Under the pieces are notes generated by a model. The model was given only the letters and a program-made list of their open reading frames with translations, did no database searches and had not been told where the DNA came from. A program made the translations under genes and the position numbers. Source: Trichosphaerium sp. ATCC 40318 (Eukaryota; Discosea; Flabellinia; Trichosidae). Taken from it: a stretch of DNA of 26,397 nucleotides. Positions 19,458 through 26,397 of this stretch are shown here, in pieces. Position 1 is the stretch's first letter. Every line of letters begins with the position of its first letter. Location: assembly GCA_038496445.1 (NCBI GenBank), contig JALMLS010000134.1, forward strand, positions 1 through 26,397. Direction: 5' to 3'.

Positions 19458-20155
19458 GTCGCTGGTGGGATAGAAACCGAAGAATAATCGGACTGTTACG
19501 TATTTTTAAGTTTTGTGTCTCCTAAATCAACCCAAAATCTCCCTCAACATGCGACGCCTATACATATTATTCTAGCCATAGATCTATACACTGTAATGCT
19601 TGAAGTCAAGCGATAGTACTAAGCCGACTGAAACGCCACGACTCTACAACCACACTCAGAAAACACGTTTAATATCGTCATCAGAATGAGGCTAAATCAT
19701 ACCCGACAGTTCACTAAACCAAAGACAAACTAGCGCGTATTTTAGCTTATCGCGAATGTTGTCTGTATTCAACACCTAGCAGTTAAAACGTGCCCGAGTA
19801 TGCTTTCCAAGGTGTTCCGTGTTTGTCCATAGTGAACCAAAAGTCGCCTATCACCCAAGAACATCCGAATCTTTTTTTTTGCCCAAAACACTCCCAACTT
19901 GTTCACAAGAATTGGTGTCAAATAGATTTGTTTGGCTGGTGCCAATCTGCTTCTTTTAGCTGTTGATCATTGCTTTGCAGTAACACTTGAACCAAGACTG
20001 TTCGCATTCAGAGCATGTTAACAGCAAATACGAAGTACCAACAGTAAAAGTTGGATGTAAAGATACATTCCTCCCTTTCAGCAATAGCAAGCTACTTAAA
20101 TACTTCCTCGTGATATTAGGTTTTATTTATAGTACAACACTAGGGAGGTAAACTC
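19458..20155. other. Intergenic region, about 0.7 kb
   Basis: I see no gene, repeat or CACGTG copy here. It lies between two minus-strand genes and should hold the 3' UTR of the MORN-repeat gene and the promoter of the small basic-protein gene. Confidence 0.4.
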
Positions 20156-21578
20156 TCAAGCAATAAGTTCTCCAATCCACTCACCCTTAGAATAAAGTGC
20201 ACGCTCTGTCTTACCACCACAAATATTCCACCTCTCAAATACGCCATGTTTCTGTCCGTACACATAAGTGCCACGTTCTGACATTTGTGTAGTATCTTTA
20301 TACCAACGTATTCTTATTCCGTTCGTTCTTTGGTGTTAATCTCACGTGACACAATCATTCCTGTATTCTTACTAAACTGTTCTTGTAATCCGTCTAACTT
20401 ACCATCTTTGTACGTTTTCCTAGATATTATTTTTCCAGTTTGCTCGCTAAACACTTCACATAATCCATGAAGATTTCCGTCACAATACTCTGTACTGGAT
20501 ACCAACAAAGCTGTACTATCAATTTGCAAATCTTTGCCGAACTTAGTGTTTCTAGTAAGCCATTAAACTTTCCATCTTTGTATTGTATACAATCGCTTAA
20601 TTTCCATGATCCTTTGTATGATAGTGTCTTTCCGTGAGGAGTTATTTCACGTGTTATAGGAGAGATAATATTCTCAGATATCTCATGTGTATTTAGAACC
20701 TCATTGTTTCTTATAACAAAAACTCTTTTATGTTGCCTAATGCAACATGAAACGCCATTGTTTTGTTGGTAAACACAACCATGCCAAGACTTCGGAATCT
20801 TGGGTAGTGACGTATCAAAAAACTCGTCTTGCGTGCCATGGAACGCTTGGGTATAAGCTAGATAGTCCAAAGATGTTAAAGAACGAACCAATAGTACAAA
20901 TCCATCGTCAGTGTATGTAACTTCCGTTGATTGATTTCTCCAAGTACCAACTTTTTTACCTTTGTTGTAATGGCCCGAAGTGTGTAATAGACCTGTATCT
21001 ATATAGCTTGAAGTGTACAATCCATGTTGCATACCTCCCACAAAGTGGCAAGTATCAACACATAGTTCTTGGTCTTCCTGGCGCCTTGTATTCCATTCAA
21101 AGGTGCCTCGCTTTCGTAAGCCAGTGTCATACCTAGAAGCTACAGCAAACTCATAATTGATAACCGAGAACTGAGTCTTTAAGACTTTGTCTTCCTTAGC
21201 AATATCATATAAGCACCGGAGCACTTCCGGAGGTAGATATTCGACAATGCTTCTGAGGTAGAGGATAAGAATTGGTACATTAAAAAAATGATAACAAGCA
21301 TACTCATCACTTTCTCTGTGTCGCTCAGCAACTTTTTGATTGATCTTGCTTGATACGAATCTATTAATAATATCTTCTGCTGGTTCTTCGGAAGACATGT
21401 TATAGAGTCTCTTAGTTTTTATTCTTCTTTTTTTTCTTTTTTGTTTTCGTTTTTTAGTCGGTTTACATTGTCGGACACGTGTGGAGTTGGATGTAAAGTA
21501 AGGCGATAAAACACTTGACAAAACCCGATATATAATGTAAAAGTATCGTTGTAGTACGTAAATTACGTTGGTAAACAT
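20156..21578 (-). CDS. MORN_2/YwqK-like repeat protein with N-terminal hydrophobic segment; reading frame broken once
   Basis: Exon 1 runs from an ATG at 21576-21578 (an upstream in-frame ATG at 21681-21683 is possible) to 20351; exon 2 is 20156-20312 with TGA at 20156-20158. N terminus: a hydrophobic stretch (about residues 1-30) and a Lys/Arg cluster (KPTKKRKQKRKKRR). The body has a helical region (VPILILYLRSIVEYLPPEVL) and then repeats of the form Y-x-D-G-x-x-x-G-L-x-E: HYNKGKKVGTW, YKDGKFNGLLE, YCDGNLHGLCE and YKDGKLDGLQE, ending in GTYVYGQKHGVFERW. Such antiparallel strand repeats occur in MORN_2/YwqK-type proteins, whose partners vary. A 38-base intron (20313-20350, starting GTCACGTGAG) restores frame near the 3' end. 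Between about 20530 and 20563 the frame shifts once without a convincing intron, so a one-base indel (mutation or assembly error) is likely. Confidence 0.6.
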
Positions 21579-23149
21579 TGCTGAGGTGCGTTGATGGAGT
21601 TTCAATATAAAAAAGGTGCATTCAATGACTTTCATATGAAACAATATTCGCTGAAGTTTACATTGATTTTCTATGCAAGCCATAGCTTAGCACATATAAA
21701 TTGAACAGAGTCGGCCTTTTGCTCTAACGTATTTACATAACTAAATTAGGTACAAGTGAAACGTTAAAGGACACAAAAAAGATGAGAATACGTGTAAGAG
21801 ACGTGGCCTTAGTTGTAGGGTAATAGTGTAATTTATTGTAGTGACATACGTTGTGATCATTCACACTACATTTGTGTATTTCGTCAAAGTTCACAATGAT
21901 TATTTTCGTCGAAATTAGTATGAGAGAAAATAATAAAATAAATGATGTTAAAAAAAAGGTCCAACACGTGGTCGATGTAGGAGGTTGTTTCAAAAAATTT
22001 CAACGGAACACTTACTCTAAGAACATAAGCGTAGACAGAAGAATTAGTCAAAAATGAAAAGTCCCAAATCAGGTAAGCGAAACGAGGCCACTGCGCAAAC
22101 AACGTGTGGAGCGTAACCTTTCGACGTTCAGCCTGATATGTTACGGAACCTAGTTTTAGGTTTGAGAGGTACACGCTTACAACCGTACATGAATTAGCTA
22201 CAAAAGAGCACGTGATAACCAATACAAGCAGAGAATTTGACCATTAACGACACGTTGATTTTGTAAACTCAAATGTAGCGAGTTGTATTGCTTAAAACAT
22301 CATTCAAGTCAACGCATTCTGTCCGTATATACACGTTGGCGTTGTACTAGATCGATAGGGAGTTCAAACAATGTGTTGTCTCTTAAAACTATCAGCTAGT
22401 CGTCTTTGTTACTTGTATACGCGTAAACCATCTATGTTTGGCTAACTGAGGCTTTTGGAGTGCGTATGGCGCACTTAAAGAGGCCAGCGACAAAAATCTA
22501 TCTGCTTTGGGATTTTTTAAAGTCAGCATCCAAAAAGCTTCGGGAATCTTTAGTTAGAAGGGACATGGCATACAATTACACCTACAGAGACATTTTTTAG
22601 CCATGCCAACGTGTTTGTGTAGAAAATAACACAAGAGCACGTGAAACGCCTTTAGAAAACACGATCGACGCGACAGCCACAAGCTTGTTTGATCTTCACT
22701 GGCAGAGTGTATGTATAATCTTTCTTATGTTTGATTAAACAGAGTTAACTGCAGTGCAGTGATTCTCTATTGTCTTATTCTAGCGAACCAACGAGATTGA
22801 GTATTTTTCACTCGTATCAATCTCCGTGTGGACTGGCTATATATCACAAGGCCCCGAATAAGAAAGTTCGTTAAGTTTCTGTTTCAATGATCAATCACTT
22901 ATAAATTAGCTCCGTTAACTTCGTTGCGTTGATAAACACATTGTTCAAGGGCTGTTTAAGGTGATTTTTTACTTCCAAGGTGCCGTGCCCTATCGTGAAC
23001 CCTCTAATAATACAAGTACGTTTGTTTTGAGACTATCAATGATAGGTTAATTAAAAAACAATGCGCAAGAATTCAATGGTGAACTTTTAAATTCACATTA
23101 TTGGGTTTGACTAAAGTGTAGTTTTTTTGATTATTTTTTGTTGTCCCAA
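21579..23149. other. Divergent intergenic region between the MORN-repeat and DAZAP1-like genes
   Basis: About 1.6 kb shared upstream of two genes that point away from each other, so probably a two-way promoter region. It holds three CACGTG copies (21965, 22209, 22638). Minus-strand open frames at 21733-21993 and 21884-22222 overlap each other and show no recognisable domain. Confidence 0.45.
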
Positions 23150-25666
23150 ATGCTTGCAACAATGGAGATACCTCAAGGAGATAACTTGTTAACCGGAAAG
23201 AATACACTACCACCAGTAGAAGGAGACCCAAGGTACGTCTTAAAACGAATGTGAAAGCATTATTTTCGTAGTGTTTCTTAAAGTACTAATGAACACGTGA
23301 TTTGTAAAACTACGTTGTGGATAAACAACAAAAAAACGGTTTTAGTTCGGTAGTTAATTAAACAACTTTTTTTTGCTACACAGTGCCACATAGCCTTATT
23401 AATTTACAACTACTAGCGCAAAGATATTTGTTGGAGGACTAACTTGGTCTACAACAGCAGGTAAAACAAGTTAATTTAAAGCTGAAAAAAAAAAAAGAGG
23501 AAAACAAAACGCCTTTGTGTCTCGCTTATTTATTTTTGTAACGTTATTTTTATAATACTCACGTGATATATATGATCTAATCACATGTTTAGAGATTTTA
23601 AAAGAGTATTTTGAAAAATATGGTGTCATTCTAGACGCTATTATTATGCGTGATAGAGACTCCGGTCGTAGCCGTGGTTTTGGGTTTGTCACATTTAAAG
23701 ACCTCGGCAGCGCCAATCGAGCTGTGGGAGATGTACATCAGATTTTAGGGTCTCGGGTGCGTCAAAGAGTCTTTTAATTAACTCACCGGTATCGCGTAAA
23801 AAGTTGGAAGTTTCTTTTTTTTTTTTTTGTTTTTGGTTCTTTTATCTTGTTTTTATGCAATTTTGGGTGATCTTGTACCCAAGGCGAGTAAGTTTTCAGC
23901 ACAACGACGTGGTTTCTTTTTAATTGAAAAATATTTTTATAAAGGTTCCTTCCACGTGACCATATTGCATCGCCATCGTTTTGTAAACTAAGTTCTTGGC
24001 TTTATACTAACTTTAAAAAGGTTGAGGCCAAGAGAGCCATACCTAAGGCGAACATGCCTGATAATACTACCAAAATATTCGTAGGGGGTATACCAAACGA
24101 CTGTGATGATGGTACGTCATTTATTTAGTATTGTAGACGAGAAAAAAATAGTTCTTCTACTTGAACAATACAAGTAAAAAAACCCAAACCACTTTTTATC
24201 ACGTTATAACCTGTTTGCCCTATCAATTACCCTTACGTTAAAACACGCTTTTTCTATATAAATTCAAGGCGCTACTAATTTGTTTCATGTGGTGGGCCAC
24301 CTCTTCAGTTTAATAAAAAAGAGGAAGTCCCTCACGTGATTTCAAAGCACAAAACGGGCAAAACTCAAAAAATTATCAAGTTTTTCCCTAAGACGTATTT
24401 TGGGACTTTTTAAGAGCCGCTAGACGGTTGACTTTTGCCTGTGCATTAGCGCTGATAGTCCTAGATCAATTTAGAGAATATTTTAAGCAGTTTGGGGTGT
24501 TAGTTGGGTCGCAACTGATGCGAGACAAACTTACCGGAAGATCTAGAGGTTTCGGTTTTGTAACGTTCAAGGAGGAGGATACAGTCAGCTTAGTACTGAG
24601 CCACCACTCTCATCAAATTAACGGTAAAAGGGTAAGCTAGGAAAATTACTTTACAAAAAACTTACTTGAACCTACATGTTTACTAGCGCCAACAGTGGTC
24701 TTTTGTAAATTTCTGAAAACGCCTTTAACCAAAATGTGGACTTTTTCTTTAATTAACGAACAAAACTTTGTTCTTTAGCGTTTTGTTCGCGTATTATTAC
24801 TAAACATGATGTAGGTTGAAGTAAAGAGAGCAGAACCCCGTAAGTCCTCAAACAATACACCACCTTCTAGCCCTGCACATAACACCGGAAGACCAGAATC
24901 TCCAAACAACCAACCACAGCCATACCAAGTGCCTGCAACGTACTTTTCGCCGTCTTGGGTATGGTCACCTCATTATCCTGTACCTTACGGATACACTAAC
25001 TACGCATGGTACGTTCCAAAGATATTCACACGGTCGCTTTAAAGCGTTTTTGAAAGCACAAAAAAAAAAGTTAATTAGCGTTAATTAACAAACGCATAAA
25101 ATGTGTGAACGGCTCACGGTCATAGTCCGGATCTCCTTGACTACGTCGTTTTTGTGTATCAATAACTATTGGGAGTATAAAACCTACACAACAAAAATGA
25201 ATGAGATTTTTTTTTATTTTTTTTGCGTTTTTTTGCCAAATAATTCACAGCAAAAAAACTCACAATTCAAAACAGAATTCTTCTAATGGCGCGAAACCTT
25301 TTATTTTATAAATCCATGTATACCGATTAACGTTATTATGTTTGAAAAAATATCACGTGATTTTTTGGTTGAAGTTTTACGCTTAGTTTTGAAGTTAACC
25401 AAAATATCAGGACTGCAGCCCCTTATCCGAGCACTTATCCAGCGTACCCTGTACAGGCCGTACAATCTACGAACTTTTATGCTCAAATGTATGGCGAGAA
25501 TTTCACAGACCCTTACAACAACGCCTATGCTCCAAACCTTGACTTTGAAGGAGGTAATACATATGAAGTAATTGGGGCTTATGATAGGGAAGAGTATGAG
25601 CAACAAGTACGAAAGAACGGAGGAGGTGGACATGAATACAAAGATCAAGACCGGAAAGGCGTCTGA
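23150..25666 (+). CDS. DAZAP1: DAZAP1-like RNA-binding protein with two RRMs, 7 exons
   Basis: Exons: 23150-23232, 23417-23460, 23593-23756, 24021-24111, 24465-24631, 24815-25008, 25411-25666; 999 bases, 332 residues. RRM1 (about 30-110) has RNP2 IFVGGL and RNP1 RGFGFVTF; RRM2 (about 120-190) has IFVGGI and RGFGFVTF. The RRM2 start KIFVGGIPNDC and the VEVKRAEPR after it match DAZAP1 more closely than Musashi or hnRNP A in memory. The C-terminal part is Pro/Tyr/Asn-rich and looks disordered, as in DAZAP1, which shuttles between nucleus and cytoplasm and acts in splicing and translation. An alternative start is the in-frame ATG at 23162. Introns (132-402 bases) are longer than elsewhere in the window, and all but the fifth contain one CACGTG. 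Confidence 0.9.
23294..25359. promoter_or_regulatory. CACGTG elements, one per intron, in the DAZAP1-like gene
   Basis: CACGTG starts at 23294, 23560, 23953, 24333 and 25354, in introns 1, 2, 3, 4 and 6. Four are followed by AT and one by AC, and three are the full TCACGTGA palindrome. The E-box CACGTG is bound by bHLH-zip factors (USF, MYC/MAX, MITF/TFE) in animals; whether that applies here is inference. Confidence 0.5.
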
Positions 25667-25867
25667 AAAAAAAAAAAAAAAACCAAGTTTGGTCCTTCCT
25701 GGTTTTTTAACGCCCAAGCCACAAGACCTTATACAATTTACTTGTGGCTCTTATTTTTGGTTGGATGATGAATAATCCATTCAAAAATCTTTGATCCTAT
25801 GAAACCTTTTTGTATTCTCTTTTTGGATTTTTTACGGACTTTGTGGGTGTAACTTACTATTGGGGAC

Positions 25868-25888
25868 AAAAAAAAAAAAAAAAAAAAA
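25868..25888 (+). repeat. Poly(A) tract of 21 bases
   Basis: A simple A-run about 200 bases after the DAZAP1-like stop codon, in the presumed 3' UTR. It is a simple-sequence repeat, or possibly a relic of a retroposed tail; no target duplication was seen. Confidence 0.6.
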
Positions 25889-25929
25889 GGGAATGACGTC
25901 TGTAAAAACAACAAAAAAAGGAGAAACAA

Positions 25930-25935
25930 AATAAA
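25930..25935 (+). terminator. Polyadenylation signal AATAAA for the DAZAP1-like gene
   Basis: AATAAA lies about 265 bases after the stop codon at 25664-25666. A second AATAAA at 26037-26042 overlaps the end of the convergent minus-strand gene, so the upstream one is the better candidate. Confidence 0.45.
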
Positions 25936-26030
25936 ATCTTGTAATATATTTATAACCTTGTTTGTTTTTCTTTACTTTTTCGAACATAACGCAAGTAAGC
26001 GGAAGATTTTCTTGAACAAATGTCCGTTTT

Positions 26031-26320
26031 TTAGTCAATAAATATTACGCACGACCCGAAGTGTAATCTTTTCTTATGTATCTGTCAACGAGAATTTCAC
26101 GTGATACTTTGTAAATACTGCAAGCATATCGCCATAAACTTACCAAACAAAGCGCTAGTACAATAACTAGCGAACAGTTGAAAGCAGCGTTTGTGTACTT
26201 TGACTTGTCTACATAATACTGAAGCCATACTGAGCTGTTTATCAATGAACTGTTGCCCGTTTTCCATTTTTGGTTACACCGAGGTGTTTTACAAGCTTCT
26301 GTAATGTATGAGCCCGACAA
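26031..26320 (-). CDS. 3' end of a gene for a probable single-pass membrane protein (partial)
   Basis: Two exons on the minus strand: 26144-26320 and 26031-26081, with TAA at 26031-26033. The 62-base intron 26082-26143 has a strong GTAAGT donor and a GACAG acceptor, and contains TCACGTGA. The peptide has cysteines, possible N-glycosylation sites (NSS, NCS) and a hydrophobic segment (CSLVIVLALCL) followed by a basic IHKKR, fitting a type I topology with a short cytoplasmic tail. No ATG occurs at the 5' end of the open frame; an AG (AAATAG) just upstream could be an acceptor, so earlier exons probably lie beyond the window. Family unknown. It is convergent with the DAZAP1-like gene. Confidence 0.5.
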
Positions 26321-26397
26321 CTATTTTGGGTAGCTATTTATGTCTCGGGTATTTAAGTCACGGTCTGTTGGGCCTTTATCTTAATGGATACTTACAA

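Noticed and set aside
21884-22222. Minus-strand frame of 112 codons upstream of the MORN-repeat gene
   Set aside because: No ATG at its start, overlaps another open frame, and no domain or splice continuity into the downstream gene was found.

Overview
The window is eukaryotic and most likely from a compact metazoan genome; a demosponge such as Amphimedon is my best guess, but that is inference. The evidence is multi-exon genes of animal families (vanin/biotinidase, Rho and Roco GTPases, kynurenine/aminoadipate aminotransferase, DAZAP1-like RRM protein), GT-AG introns that are mostly 38-100 bases long, short intergenic spaces and AT-rich noncoding DNA. I found no bacterial-style operons, tRNA, rRNA or CRISPR. 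Exon models were built by hand from frame continuity, GT/AG sites and remembered family patterns; no alignment was run.

Layout. (1) 311-2368 (+): a complete ten-exon secreted vanin/biotinidase-like amidohydrolase with its Glu-Lys-Cys triad. (2) 2849-7952 (+): a 26-exon gene for about 1,238 residues with an unusual order: degenerate Rho GTPase, intact Roc GTPase, COR, ADP-ribosyltransferase (PARP-like) domain, and a receiver-like domain that has lost its phosphoacceptor. This is the best candidate here for an undescribed system. (3) 8410-16061 (+): an aminoadipate/kynurenine aminotransferase gene whose third exon is split by (4) a full-length Ty3/gypsy LTR retrotransposon, 8716-14397. The element has identical 94-base LTRs, a 4-base target duplication (TATG), gag, and pol with protease, RT, RNase H and integrase. 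A 49-base GT...AG segment between gag and pol looks like an intron that would join the two frames. (5) 16062-17387: intergenic, with a diverged repeat pair and a strong hairpin. (6) 17388-17759 (-): a small secreted Cys-rich protein. (7) 19044-19457 (-) and 20156-21578 (-): two genes that appear to share an N-terminal hydrophobic-plus-basic module; the second carries MORN_2/YwqK-like repeats. (8) 23150-25666 (+): a complete seven-exon DAZAP1-like protein with two RRMs. (9) 26031-26320 (-): the 3' end of a gene for a probable single-pass membrane protein.

A pattern cutting across all genes is the palindrome CACGTG. I count 30 copies by eye, many as TCACGTGA, mostly in introns and spacers; five of the six introns of the DAZAP1-like gene hold exactly one. 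The genes do not form one pathway. The GTPase/ART/receiver protein reads as a multidomain signalling or immune-type sensor, and the aminotransferase copy is probably inactive on this haplotype.
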